IMG/VR virus record: IMGVR_UViG_3300046311_000336
Location: 1 to 26,331 of that record
DNA length: 26,331 nucleotides
Source: a virus
Reading direction: 5' to 3' (one strand)
The notes below the pieces were generated by a model, which saw nothing but the letters and a program-made list of their open reading frames with translations, made no database searches and was not told where the DNA came from. A program made the translations under genes and the position numbers. Each line of letters opens with the position of its first letter. The stretch's first letter is position 1. Positions 12,847 to 21,077 of this stretch are shown here, in pieces.

Positions 12847-13764
12847 ATGCAAACCAGCACAAAAGGCATCACCGCCCTTGAACTTGAAGAGGGTGTGGTG
12901 TTGCGGGCGTACCGTGATGTGGTGGGGGTCTGGACTATTGGTCCCGGTCTGACCGCCGCGTCCGGGGTTGTGAAACCAGTTGCTGGCATGGTGATCACCG
13001 CATCAGAGGCGTCACGTTTGTTGCGAGAGGCATTGCGCCGCCGCTATGAGCCTGCCGTTGACACAGCCCTTGAGGCACATGTGACCTTGCCCCAGCAGCA
13101 CGAATTTGACGCAGCGGTGTCGTTTCATTGGAATTTGGGCGCGATTGGCAAGGCCAGTTGGGTGCGTCTGTGGAAGGCGAAGGCGTCTGATTTAGAGATA
13201 CACACCGCCATGCGGTTGTGGCGCAAGGCGGGCGGCAAGGTTTTGCCCGGACTGTTGGCCCGGCGCGACCGTGAAGCGATGATGTTCCTGAAAGGCATCT
13301 ACCGGGAGGGGAACTTGCCTGCAAAACCCGGATTGACCTTTGCCTCATGGGGATTGTCCCTGACCGAGGCAGAGCGTGTGGAGGTCCGAAATGGGTTTTC
13401 CGCGCTTGGATACAATACGGGCATCCGTGCGGACGCGGTCCGTTTGGCGGCGGCCATGCAGTTTCAATCTGACCACGCATTGACCGTCGATGGCATCATC
13501 GGTCGCGCGACCCTGACCGCGTTGCAGCGTCGTCTTGATGTCCGGGCAAAATCCACTGTTCGCACCGTGGCGGTCACCGCAACCGCGCCTGCCGCAGCCA
13601 CCGACCTGACATCGCAGATTGTTGATCTGCCCTATCTTGGACCTGCGCTGTTCGCGGTGGCTGTCCTTTGGATGGGTGCCCTTGCCTACAGTTACCGCGA
13701 TGTGATCGCGGCCAAGGTTTATCGTGCGCTGCCGCGCCTTGCGCGCCTTTTGCGGAGTTTCTGA
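12847..13764 (+). CDS. Endolysin: T4-type lysozyme, peptidoglycan-binding domain, C-terminal membrane anchor
   Basis: 305 aa. Residues ~8-155 are a GH24 lysozyme with the catalytic triad in exact T4 spacing: Glu15 (LELEEG), Asp24 (YRD) and Thr30 (WTIGPG). Later come AAVSFHWNLGAIG and RRDREAMMFLKG. Residues ~185-235 look like a PG_binding_1 repeat (ALGYNTGIRADAV, FQSDHALTVDGIIGRATLTA). A hydrophobic helix near 257-277 (LPYLGPALFAVAVLWMGALA) is followed by a basic tail, so the enzyme may be held in the inner membrane by its C-terminus. No N-terminal signal or SAR helix is seen; release would depend on the holin gene downstream. First gene of the late operon, after GGGGGTCGG. Confidence 0.9.
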   Translation: MQTSTKGITALELEEGVVLRAYRDVVGVWTIGPGLTAASGVVKPVAGMVITASEASRLLREALRRRYEPAVDTALEAHVTLPQQHEFDAAVSFHWNLGAIGKASWVRLWKAKASDLEIHTAMRLWRKAGGKVLPGLLARRDREAMMFLKGIYREGNLPAKPGLTFASWGLSLTEAERVEVRNGFSALGYNTGIRADAVRLAAAMQFQSDHALTVDGIIGRATLTALQRRLDVRAKSTVRTVAVTATAPAAATDLTSQIVDLPYLGPALFAVAVLWMGALAYSYRDVIAAKVYRALPRLARLLRSF

Positions 13765-13766
13765 CC

Positions 13767-14081
13767 ATGAACCGGACCCTGCGCCGCGCGATGATCCTTT
13801 TGGCCGTCTTGGCCTGCGAAGCATCAGCACCCGCCCATGCCGAGCCTGTCCCATGTGCGGCCCTTTCGGAAATGCTGCAGCAGTTGGCGCAGAAATATCA
13901 CGAGGCCCCGCTGTTTTACGGCGTTGGCGCGGACGGGGCCGACATCATCATCACTGCCGACCCAAGCGGTAAGACCTGGACTGCGCTTGTCGGCGATGCG
14001 TCCGGCAATGTCTGCATCGCGGCCATCGGCCCCAATTGGCGGTCCATCATCGCCGACGTCTCTTTTGACCAAGAAGGATAG
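13767..14081 (+). CDS. Exported small protein in the lysis cassette
   Basis: 104 aa, not recognised. A clear signal peptide is present: basic MNRTLRR, hydrophobic AMILLAVLACEASA, probable cleavage after PAHA (about residue 26). The mature part has two cysteines that could form a disulfide, and beta-like segments (GADIIITADPSGKTWTALVG). Cys17 in VLAC is a poor lipobox. It lies between endolysin and holin, so an auxiliary lysis or periplasmic role is possible; it lacks an obvious spanin layout. Confidence 0.6.
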   Translation: MNRTLRRAMILLAVLACEASAPAHAEPVPCAALSEMLQQLAQKYHEAPLFYGVGADGADIIITADPSGKTWTALVGDASGNVCIAAIGPNWRSIIADVSFDQEG

Positions 14082-14084
14082 AAC

Positions 14085-14594
14085 ATGAGTTTGGTGCTTG
14101 CACAGCTGGCCTTGCAATCAGGGCTGCCGATCATTGAAAAACTGCTGAGCAAGAAGCTGGGCGACAAGGGTGGCCAATTGGCCGCCGAAGTGCTGCGCGC
14201 CATTGCAGGTCGCGCGGGCGTGTCGCCAGAGGGCGTCGAAGTCTTGGCGGACACGGACACGCCGCGTGTCCTGGACGCGATGCGCGAGGTGGAAAAGCAA
14301 AGCCCGGAGTTGATCGCCCTATATGCGGCAGGCGTCCAAGGTCAGTTTGATTTGCTGCAAGCCGAGCAGGGCGAGCCTGTGTGGATGCGCGCATGGCGGC
14401 CCGTGGGCATGTATCTGATCCTGTTCTTTTGGCTGTGGAACATCGTCGTTTTACACGTCTGTAACGCGGTCTTTAAGATCGCTTTACCGCCCGCACCCTT
14501 TGACGCCCTGGGCTGGCTGACGGGTGTCTACTTCGGTCTTTATATGGGTGGCCATACGATCAAAGACGTGATCGGAAAGTGGGTCACAAAGTGA
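14085..14594 (+). CDS. 3TM-type holin (GTA/HP1-like)
   Basis: 169 aa; resembles the holin-of-3TMs family described from gene transfer agents. The N-terminal half is a soluble helical region (LPIIEKLLSKKLGDKGGQLA, PELIALYAAGVQGQFDLLQA). The characteristic EPVWMRAWRPVGMYLILFFW precedes two clear membrane spans (~105-125 and ~138-160). It should form the membrane lesion that frees the endolysin. Directly downstream of the exported protein gene; its stop overlaps the next GTG. Confidence 0.85.
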   Translation: MSLVLAQLALQSGLPIIEKLLSKKLGDKGGQLAAEVLRAIAGRAGVSPEGVEVLADTDTPRVLDAMREVEKQSPELIALYAAGVQGQFDLLQAEQGEPVWMRAWRPVGMYLILFFWLWNIVVLHVCNAVFKIALPPAPFDALGWLTGVYFGLYMGGHTIKDVIGKWVTK

Positions 14595-14935
14595 GCCCCG
14601 CCGATACATCTGTGCAGGTGCTGCTGCTTTGGGCTGTGGGCCTGTCGACCGTGATCAATTTGGGCACGGTGATCTGGAACATCTTTTCAGGGCCATCCAA
14701 GCGCAATGGGGCGAAACTTGACGAGCATTCGACGGCGCTGCGCCAGTTGGACAATCGTCTGAACACCATAGAGAGCGCCCACCGCGACATGCCCAAACAG
14801 AAAGATTTCCACGAATCGGAAATGGCGATGGTGGCGCTGGGTGGCAAGATCGACGTGCTGACCGAGCGGCTTAAGCCCTTGGAGGCGGTGATGGAGCGGG
14901 CGCAGCAATGGATGATGGAGCACGGGAACAAATGA
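14591..14935 (+). CDS. DUF2730-like membrane/coiled-coil protein
   Basis: 114 aa from GTG 14591, overlapping the holin stop. One N-terminal membrane span (VQVLLLWAVGLSTVINLGTV) is followed by a long coiled coil (LDEHSTALRQLDNRLNTIES, KIDVLTERLKPLEAVMERAQ). This is the look and the position of DUF2730 proteins of Mu-like phages, upstream of the terminase genes. The role is unknown; spanin-like function has not been shown. Confidence 0.75.
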   Translation: MSPADTSVQVLLLWAVGLSTVINLGTVIWNIFSGPSKRNGAKLDEHSTALRQLDNRLNTIESAHRDMPKQKDFHESEMAMVALGGKIDVLTERLKPLEAVMERAQQWMMEHGNK

Positions 14936-15234
14936 GCGACTATGCTGAAATCGTGCGCCAAGACGCCCGTCTGATCATCCTGAAAGCGCTGGCGCTGCAG
15001 GTCGATGAGCGGCTGCATTCGGGTTATCTGGCCGAGGAATTGCTGCGCTTTGGCATCGACCGCCCGCGCGAGTGGATCCACAGCGAGTTGGAGTGGTTGG
15101 CTGAAATCGGCGCGGTCACCTTGACCAAACCGGGCAGCGTCGTCGTGGCCATCTTGGGCGAAAAGGGCGCGCGCCATTTGCGCCGTGCAATTGTGATCGA
15201 GGGCATCAAGCGCCCAAGCCGTCCGGGGGAATGA
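14932..15234 (+). CDS. Mu gp26-like winged-helix protein
   Basis: 100 aa; matches the phage family annotated VpaChn25_0724/Mu gp26 that lies just before the small terminase. Pattern: DARLIILKALALQVDERLHS, a helix-turn-helix YLAEELLRFGIDRPREWIHS, ELEWLAEIGAVTLT and a short C-terminal strand/helix AILGEKGARHL. A winged-helix fold is likely; function is unknown. Overlaps both neighbours. Confidence 0.75.
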   Translation: MSDYAEIVRQDARLIILKALALQVDERLHSGYLAEELLRFGIDRPREWIHSELEWLAEIGAVTLTKPGSVVVAILGEKGARHLRRAIVIEGIKRPSRPGE

Positions 15235-15236
15235 CC

Positions 15237-15821
15237 ATGGCCACAGGGCGCGGCAGGCTTTCATCGTTCGACACCTTGCCCACCGAGGCCGAGGCGATTG
15301 TCGCTTGGGCGGCATCCGAGCTTGCCGATCGGGAAAAGTCGCAAAAGGACATCTATGCGGAATTCGTGACGAAGTGTGACGCCCTGATGGCGGACCATCG
15401 CGGCGAGTTGGAATTTGACATTCCCGCCTTCAGTTCGTTCAACCGCTATTCGATCCGCCAAGCCCGTCTGTCCAAACGCCTGAGCGAGACGCGTGAGATT
15501 GTGGCGGTGCTGGCGCAAAAGCACGATGCGCAAGCCTCGGACGATCTGACGATCATCGCGGGCGAGATGATCAAGAGCCTTGTGTTGCATATGTTGGGTG
15601 ACGGCGCGGACGGAGTGGTGCCCAAAGACATCATGCATTTGGCGGGCGCGTTCAAATTGGCCCAACAGGCGCAGAACATGTCGTCGGACCGCAAGACCAA
15701 AGAAGACAAAAAGCTGGAAGCACGGATTGGTGATGCGGTTGATGTGGTGGCCAAGGCCACGGGCATGACCGCCGAAACCGCGCAAGCGATCAAGGCGGAA
15801 ATTTTGGGGGTGCAGACATGA
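15237..15821 (+). CDS. Small terminase-like protein (DUF3486, Mu gp27)
   Basis: 194 aa; ATG 15237 is preferred, with GGGGGA 6 nt upstream (ATG 15231 abuts it). DUF3486 signatures are GRGRLSSFDTLPTEAEAIVA at the N-terminus, then IPAFSSFNRYSIRQARLSKR. The C-terminal half is helical with a charged KTKEDKKLEARI. In Mu-like phages this protein precedes the large terminase and serves as its DNA-recognition partner. Here, unusually, two extra small genes separate it from the large subunit. Confidence 0.85.
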   Translation: MATGRGRLSSFDTLPTEAEAIVAWAASELADREKSQKDIYAEFVTKCDALMADHRGELEFDIPAFSSFNRYSIRQARLSKRLSETREIVAVLAQKHDAQASDDLTIIAGEMIKSLVLHMLGDGADGVVPKDIMHLAGAFKLAQQAQNMSSDRKTKEDKKLEARIGDAVDVVAKATGMTAETAQAIKAEILGVQT

Positions 15822-16147
15822 CGACGCTCATCGGCGCGCGTGAAGCAGAGCGCCCTGTGACGCAAGTTGTGTGTGATCTGAAGCGTTGCTCTGTGCGGTG
15901 CGGCGATAAAAGCTGCATTCCAACGGTTGATGAGTGGCGGCTTTGCCTGCTGCTGTCGGCGCAGCCCGGCCACGTCAAATCCCGCGCCCAGATTTTGGAC
16001 GTGCTTTATCCAACGAATTTTAAGATCGATGAAAGAACCATCGATTCGCATGTGAAGCGCCTTCGCGCGAAATTTCTCGCGACACTCGGTGTGGACCCAA
16101 TTCAAACGCGCTATGGGTTCGGGTATTCTTGGAACGATCAGCCATGA
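15818..16147 (+). CDS. Stand-alone OmpR/PhoB-type winged-helix protein, copy 1
   Basis: 109 aa with no receiver domain. Residues ~25-105 fit the response-regulator effector fold: VDEWRLCLLLSAQPGHVKSR, QILDVLYP, DERTIDSHVKRLRAKF, then the wing ending VDPIQTRYGFGYSWN. The N-terminal part has Cys19, Cys24, Cys28 and Cys33, possibly a metal or redox site, absent from copy 2. It is about half identical to the next gene over the shared domain, so the pair arose by tandem duplication. Location between TerS and TerL is odd. It may regulate late genes or bind packaging DNA; both are guesses. Confidence 0.8.
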   Translation: MTTLIGAREAERPVTQVVCDLKRCSVRCGDKSCIPTVDEWRLCLLLSAQPGHVKSRAQILDVLYPTNFKIDERTIDSHVKRLRAKFLATLGVDPIQTRYGFGYSWNDQP

Positions 16148-16455
16148 GTGCGCCCTTGGAAAGTCGTCCAGGTATTTGGGTCGATGCAGATCAGTTTGTT
16201 GTCCGGTATGGCGACAAAAGCATTGAACTGACGAAATCAGAGTTCCCGCTGTGTCGACTTCTGGCATCACGTCCGGGCCACATCAAATCCACGGCAGCGA
16301 TTCTGAACGTGTTGACCCCGGTCTATGAGAAGGCAAATGAGACGAGTGTCACAGGCCACGTCAAACGCCTGCGCCAGAAATTTCGCGCGTCTTTGGGGGT
16401 TGACCCGATCAAGACGCATCATGGCGAAGGCTATTCTTGGAATGGTGCCGCATGA
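16144..16455 (+). CDS. Stand-alone OmpR/PhoB-type winged-helix protein, copy 2
   Basis: 103 aa from ATG 16144, overlapping copy 1's stop by 4 nt. Same fold: VRYGDKSIELTKSEFPLCRL, LASRPGHIKSTAAILNVL, recognition helix region NETSVTGHVKRLRQKF, wing VDPIKTHHGEGYSWNG. The sequence ELTKSEFPLCRLLASRPG is close to canonical response regulators, but no phospho-acceptor domain is present. The paralogues share HVKRLRxKF and SLGVDPI/TLGVDPI, so they may bind related sites or form heterodimers. Followed directly by the large terminase. Confidence 0.8.
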   Translation: MSAPLESRPGIWVDADQFVVRYGDKSIELTKSEFPLCRLLASRPGHIKSTAAILNVLTPVYEKANETSVTGHVKRLRQKFRASLGVDPIKTHHGEGYSWNGAA

Positions 16456-18092
16456 GTGGTGCCCTGACCGCGCTTGAGTGGGAGTCCGCACGGCGCGAGG
16501 CGATGGCCGCGATCCCTGCGGTCATTGATCAAGTGGGCCTGCCTGCGGTCTTGCTGCCCTATCAGCGCCGCGTTGTTTCAGTGCTGGACAGCGGCTGCCA
16601 AGTGCTGTTGGTCGAGAAGTCTCGCCGGATTGGTTTGACGTGGGGCTTGGGTGCTTATGGCGTGTTGCGCGCCGGTCGCCAAAAAAGCGCGGGCGGCATG
16701 GATGTGATGTACATCAGCTATAGCCGCGAGATGACCCGAGAGTTTATCGACGCCTGTGCGATGTGGGCACGCGCGTTCAACATCGCCGCCAGTGCCGCCG
16801 AAGAAGTGTTGTTTGAGCAAGACGACGCGGACAAGGCGATCAATGCGTTTCGCATCAAGTTTGCATCCGGTTTCGAGATCATGGCCCTGTCGTCAGCCCC
16901 GCGCGGGCTGCGCGGCAAGCAAGGCGTCGTGATCATCGACGAGGCGGCATTCGTCGACGATCTGGCGCAACTGATGAAAGCGGCGCTGGCGTTCCTGATG
17001 TGGGGCGGTCAGGTGGTCTTGAGTTCAACCCATGATGGGGCCGACAACGACTTTAACGCCCTGATCCAAGACGTGCTGGCCGAGCGGTCAAAATATGCCC
17101 ACATGCGGATCGATTTTGACCAGGCATTGATGGAGGGGCTTTATCAGCGGATTTGTCTTGTCACCGGCAAAGTCTGGTCGGCTGCCAATGAGGCGGTCTG
17201 GCGTCAAGGCATCACCGATTTCTATGGCGACGGGGCCGAGGAAGAACTGTTCTGCGTCCCTTCAATGTCATCAGGCGCATGGTTGCCAGCGCCGTTGATC
17301 GAGGCGCGGATGGTTGTGCAAACTCCGGTGCTGCGCCTGGAGCTGCCCAACGTCTTTATGTTCCTGCCGCAGATGGAGCAGGATGCGTTGATGCATCCGT
17401 TCATGGAGGCGCTGGACGGGCAGCTGGCCGCGCTGGATCTGAAATCACAATTCGCCTTTGGCTTTGACTTTGCCCGCGTGGCCGACCTGACAGCGGGCAG
17501 TTTACTGGCCATTGAACAGGGGCTTAAACGCCGCGAAGTGCTGGCCTTTGAATTGCGCAATGTGCCGGGGGCCGAGCAAAAGAAGATCGTGCGCGCCATC
17601 CTGAAGCGCGTCCGTGCCCGGCTTGTCGGTGCTGCCTTTGATGCCACCGGCATGGGCTGGACTGTGGCCGAAGATATGGGCCGCGAATTTGGACTGCGGA
17701 TTGATCCCGAAGGGTCGGGGCTGGTCGTAGCGGTCAAGTTTTCCGAAGAGTGGTACCGCCTGAACATGCCGCCCCTGAAGGCCGCGATTGAAGACGATAA
17801 ACTAGACCTGATTGCGGACGCAGATCACCTGACCGATTTGCGCGCGGTAAAGCTGGTGCGCGGAATCGCCCGTGTGCCCGCGCTGCGCGAAGGGTCCACC
17901 GGCAAGAAGCGCCACGGCGACCACGCCATTGCGCTGGCCTTGGCGCATTGGGCCAGCAGGCAGCGGTTTGTCGAATACAGCTATCAGGGAGCAGGGTCTG
18001 GCGGATCCCGTAACAGCAACCTGTTTCGTGATGACGATACCCGCGACCCATACAAGCCGCCGCTTGGCGCAGGTCTAAGAGGGGCCCTATGA
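16452..18092 (+). CDS. Terminase large subunit (Mu gp28-like)
   Basis: 546 aa; the packaging motor ATPase/nuclease. ATPase: Walker A-like VEKSRRIGLTWG (Lys56), Walker B GVVIIDEAAF (Asp163, Glu164) and coupling motif LSSTHDGADN. RNase-H-like nuclease: Asp339 in GFDFARVADL, Asp397 in AAFDATGMGW and Asp490 in RHGDHAIALAL. The full set is intact. In Mu this enzyme cuts headful packages out of host DNA starting at the left end. It overlaps the second winged-helix gene and the portal gene by 4 nt. Confidence 0.94.
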   Translation: MSGALTALEWESARREAMAAIPAVIDQVGLPAVLLPYQRRVVSVLDSGCQVLLVEKSRRIGLTWGLGAYGVLRAGRQKSAGGMDVMYISYSREMTREFIDACAMWARAFNIAASAAEEVLFEQDDADKAINAFRIKFASGFEIMALSSAPRGLRGKQGVVIIDEAAFVDDLAQLMKAALAFLMWGGQVVLSSTHDGADNDFNALIQDVLAERSKYAHMRIDFDQALMEGLYQRICLVTGKVWSAANEAVWRQGITDFYGDGAEEELFCVPSMSSGAWLPAPLIEARMVVQTPVLRLELPNVFMFLPQMEQDALMHPFMEALDGQLAALDLKSQFAFGFDFARVADLTAGSLLAIEQGLKRREVLAFELRNVPGAEQKKIVRAILKRVRARLVGAAFDATGMGWTVAEDMGREFGLRIDPEGSGLVVAVKFSEEWYRLNMPPLKAAIEDDKLDLIADADHLTDLRAVKLVRGIARVPALREGSTGKKRHGDHAIALALAHWASRQRFVEYSYQGAGSGGSRNSNLFRDDDTRDPYKPPLGAGLRGAL

Positions 18093-19750
18093 TGGACGAC
18101 AAAATGAATGAGACGACAGCCAACACGAAAGCAGCCACAGGCAAGCAGACCAACGCGCCCGCAATGATGCGCGAAGTTCTGACCAAGGACGTGGCGGGTG
18201 CGACCATTGGCGGTGTGCGCAGCCCTTTGACCAATTACCCGTCTGACGGCCTGACCCCGGCGCGTCTGGCAAATATCCTGCGCGCAGCTGATGCGGGCGA
18301 CGCGGTGCAATACCTTGAACTGGCCGAAACCATCGAAGAGCGCGATCCGCACTATCTGGGGGTCTTGGGCACCCGCCGCCGTTCGGTCAGTCAGATCGAG
18401 GTGACGGTCGACGCGGCATCTGAAGACCCGCTTGACGAGGAAATCGCAGCGATCGTGCGGACATGGCTGGGGCGCGGCGAGTTGACCCAAGAACTGTTCA
18501 ATATTCTGGATTGTCTCGGCAAGGGTTATTCCGTGACCGAGATCATCTGGAAAAACCCGAATGGCGTGTGGGAGCCTGACCGGCTTGAGCCGCGCGATCC
18601 GCGCTGGTTCCGGTTTGCCCGCCATGATCTGACCACGCCGTTGCGGTTGAACGATGTGGGCCAAGAAGAGCCGCTGGAGTTTGGCAAGTTCATCTTTGCG
18701 GCCATCCCGGCAAAATCGGGCATCCCGATCCGGTCAGGCTTGGCGCGGGTGGCAATCTGGGGCTGGTTGTTCAAAGCCTATACGCTGCGCGACTGGGCGA
18801 TCTTTTGCCAAACCTACGGTCAGCCGGTGCGCGTGGGCAAGTTTGACACCAACGCCAGCGAAGAGGACAAGGCCACCCTGTTTCGGGCGGTGTCGAATAT
18901 CGCAGGTGACTGCGCCGCCATCATCCCGCGTTCGATGGAGATTGAGTTCATTGAATCGAGCAGTGTCGGGTCATCGTCCGATATGTACGAGCGCCGGGCC
19001 GATTGGTTTGACAAGCAAATCTCAAAGGCGGTGCTGGGTCAGACCGCGACGACCGACGCCGTTGTGGGCGGTCTGGGGTCTGGCAAGGAACACCGGGCCG
19101 TTCAAAAGGATATCGAGACGGCGGATGCGCGCGCGCTTGCGGCCATCTTAAACCGCGATTTAATCGTGCCATGGATCGAACTGCGCTGGCCCGGTCATGG
19201 GCGCTATCCGCGCTTGAAACTGCAAAGCCCAGAGCAGGAGGATTTGAAGTCACTGGCCGAGGCGCTGGCCCCGCTGATCGACCGAGGTCTTGAGGTGGAG
19301 CAGTCGGTGATCTGGGGCCGCTTTGGGCTGTCAGAACCGAAGGCAGGGAGCAAATTGTTGCGCCCAGAGCGCGCGGAGGCGGGTGCGGGCGGGCAAGTGG
19401 ACCCCAATTCCAAAATTAAAGAGGTTCTAGGCGAAATTAAACGGGGTAACGATGATTTGCGGGCAACCACCGCCCTGCAAGCCGAAGGCCCTGTAGCGGC
19501 CAAAAAAACGGGGGGTTCTGTCGGCGAAGTGATGGCGGACCGGATGGCGGTTGAGACGGCAAAGCCCATAGAGGCGATGCTGGCCAAAATCGAGGCGATG
19601 TTTGATGCCGCAAGCACCTTGGAAGAGCTGCGCGAAATGATCCTTGCAGGCTTTCCTGACCTCGACAGCACGGCACTTTCACAGGTGATCGCACTGGGTC
19701 TTGTGGCCGCAAATGCGGGTGGTCGGGTCGCGGTGGCGGACGAGACCTGA
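18089..19750 (+). CDS. Portal protein, DUF935 family (Mu gp29-like)
   Basis: 553 aa; the portal forms the head vertex ring through which DNA is packaged. Family features: LTPARLANILRAADAGDAVQ near residue 55, EERDPHYLGVLGTRRRSV, LFNILDCLGKGYSVTEIIW, DWAIFCQTYGQPVRVGKF, then the charged C-terminal helical region. The N-terminal ~35 residues are polar and low-complexity. The C-terminal extension with Gly/Lys-rich linkers (about 420-490) is longer than I expect for the core portal. Overlaps TerL and abuts MuF. Confidence 0.92.
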   Translation: MMDDKMNETTANTKAATGKQTNAPAMMREVLTKDVAGATIGGVRSPLTNYPSDGLTPARLANILRAADAGDAVQYLELAETIEERDPHYLGVLGTRRRSVSQIEVTVDAASEDPLDEEIAAIVRTWLGRGELTQELFNILDCLGKGYSVTEIIWKNPNGVWEPDRLEPRDPRWFRFARHDLTTPLRLNDVGQEEPLEFGKFIFAAIPAKSGIPIRSGLARVAIWGWLFKAYTLRDWAIFCQTYGQPVRVGKFDTNASEEDKATLFRAVSNIAGDCAAIIPRSMEIEFIESSSVGSSSDMYERRADWFDKQISKAVLGQTATTDAVVGGLGSGKEHRAVQKDIETADARALAAILNRDLIVPWIELRWPGHGRYPRLKLQSPEQEDLKSLAEALAPLIDRGLEVEQSVIWGRFGLSEPKAGSKLLRPERAEAGAGGQVDPNSKIKEVLGEIKRGNDDLRATTALQAEGPVAAKKTGGSVGEVMADRMAVETAKPIEAMLAKIEAMFDAASTLEELREMILAGFPDLDSTALSQVIALGLVAANAGGRVAVADET

Positions 19751-20982
19751 TGGCCGATTTGCGCGCCAGTTTCGGCAAGCCGTTCAAGTACCAGGTCGCG
19801 GCCTATCGGCTGCGGTTGGCGCAGCTGCAGGGCACCGTCAAATGGGACGATATCTGGCAGGCGCAACACGACCGTGCCTTTATGGTGGCGGGCGCGCTGA
19901 AGGCCGATCTGTTGGCCGATTTGGCGCTGGCGGTCGATAAGGCTGTTTCCGAGGGCACAACTCTGGAAACTTTCCGCAAGGATTTTCGGGCCATTGTCGA
20001 AAAAAACGGCTGGCATGGCTGGACGGGCGAGGGCACCAAGGGCGGCGAGGCGTGGCGCACGCGGGTGATTTACCGCACCAACCTGTCGACCAGCTATGCG
20101 GCGGGGCGATTCGCACAGCTGAGTGAGGCCGGGTTTCCGTTTTGGGTCTATTTCCACGGCAATTCGCTTGAGCCGCGTCACCAGCATTTGGCATGGGACG
20201 GTATGATCCTGAAGCCCGATCACCCGTTCTGGGCGACCCATTATCCACCCAATGGCTGGGGCTGCAGTTGCTATGCATCCGGGGCCCGCACGCTTGAGGG
20301 TGCACGGCGCTTGGGCGGCAAACCCGATCTGGATTTGCCTGAAGGCTGGCAAGTGCCGACCGCCAAAACGGGCGCACCACCGGGCATCGATAAAGGCTGG
20401 GCCTATGCGCCGGGCGCGAGTGTTGCGCACACCGTGGCGATGGCCGCAGAAAAGATTGCTGTCCTGCCACCGATCCTTGGGTCTGATTTTGGCAATGCGA
20501 TGCAAGACGTCGTGGATCGTGTGTGGCCGGTTTGGCTTGCCGATACGATTGCGGGCGGTGGCCACACCCCAATTTTGGCAGGTGTACTGTCAAAGGATCT
20601 GATTGCAGCACTTGACGCCAAGGGGATCGCGCCCGCCACTGCGTCCATTATGGTAAAGCCGGGATTGATCAGCGGTCCGAAGGTCGCCCGCCATGAACGT
20701 TCTGAAAACGCGCTGTCGAGCGAGGACTGGCTTTTGGTGCCACAGCTGCTGCGCAAACCTGACGCGGTTTTGCTGGACAATAAGTCCGGCACACTGATTT
20801 ATGTTTTGCCAAAATCCGGCACTCGCCCTCAACTGGTTGTCCATCTGGACTATAAAACCCGGATCAAGCGGCAAACGGTTACAACGAATATGGTGGTTTC
20901 GGCCTATCATGCCAGCGCGGTCAATCTGCGGTCCCGCGTGTCGTCGGGCGGTTTGACTTTGATTTTGGGACATCTGGGTTGA
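19750..20982 (+). CDS. MuF minor head protein with probable C-terminal toxin-like nuclease
   Basis: 410 aa. Residues ~1-185 are the SPP1 gp7/MuF head-morphogenesis domain: WRTRVIYRTNLSTSYAAGRF, HGNSLEPRHQHLAWDG, then HYPPNGWGCSCYASGART with Cys172 and Cys174. After a linker, residues ~310-395 (SEDWLLVPQLLRKPDAVLLD, TLIYVLPKSGTRPQLVVHLD, VVSAYHAS) resemble the Barnase/EndoU/ColicinE5/RelE-like nuclease domains (PBECR) fused to MuF proteins in many temperate phages. Such fusions are proposed to be toxins delivered with phage DNA. The N-terminal call is firm; the toxin call is by pattern. No immunity gene is evident right after it. Confidence 0.85.
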   Translation: MADLRASFGKPFKYQVAAYRLRLAQLQGTVKWDDIWQAQHDRAFMVAGALKADLLADLALAVDKAVSEGTTLETFRKDFRAIVEKNGWHGWTGEGTKGGEAWRTRVIYRTNLSTSYAAGRFAQLSEAGFPFWVYFHGNSLEPRHQHLAWDGMILKPDHPFWATHYPPNGWGCSCYASGARTLEGARRLGGKPDLDLPEGWQVPTAKTGAPPGIDKGWAYAPGASVAHTVAMAAEKIAVLPPILGSDFGNAMQDVVDRVWPVWLADTIAGGGHTPILAGVLSKDLIAALDAKGIAPATASIMVKPGLISGPKVARHERSENALSSEDWLLVPQLLRKPDAVLLDNKSGTLIYVLPKSGTRPQLVVHLDYKTRIKRQTVTTNMVVSAYHASAVNLRSRVSSGGLTLILGHLG

Positions 20983-20985
20983 GGC

Positions 20986-21077
20986 GGATAACGGAGGGTC
21001 GGGGCACCCCTCATGTACTAGCGATCAGCTTGCGCTGGGACGGTATCTGGGAACCCGTATTTCCCAGGTCGTTATCC
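20986..21077. repeat. Nested inverted repeats between MuF and gpG genes
   Basis: The 110-nt gap holds GGATAACG (20986-20993) and its complement CGTTATCC (21070-21077), enclosing a palindrome CTGGGAA (21047-21053) / TTCCCAG (21061-21067). The inner pair repeats the CTGGGAA element of the left end (316-335). An RNA stem-loop or a protein-binding site are both possible. GGGG-CA-CCCC is also present at 21001-21010. Confidence 0.5.

Noticed and set aside
19204-20565. 453-codon open frame on the minus strand across portal and MuF genes
   Set aside because: Spans two well-recognised plus-strand genes; no recognisable domain and a shadow-like composition.
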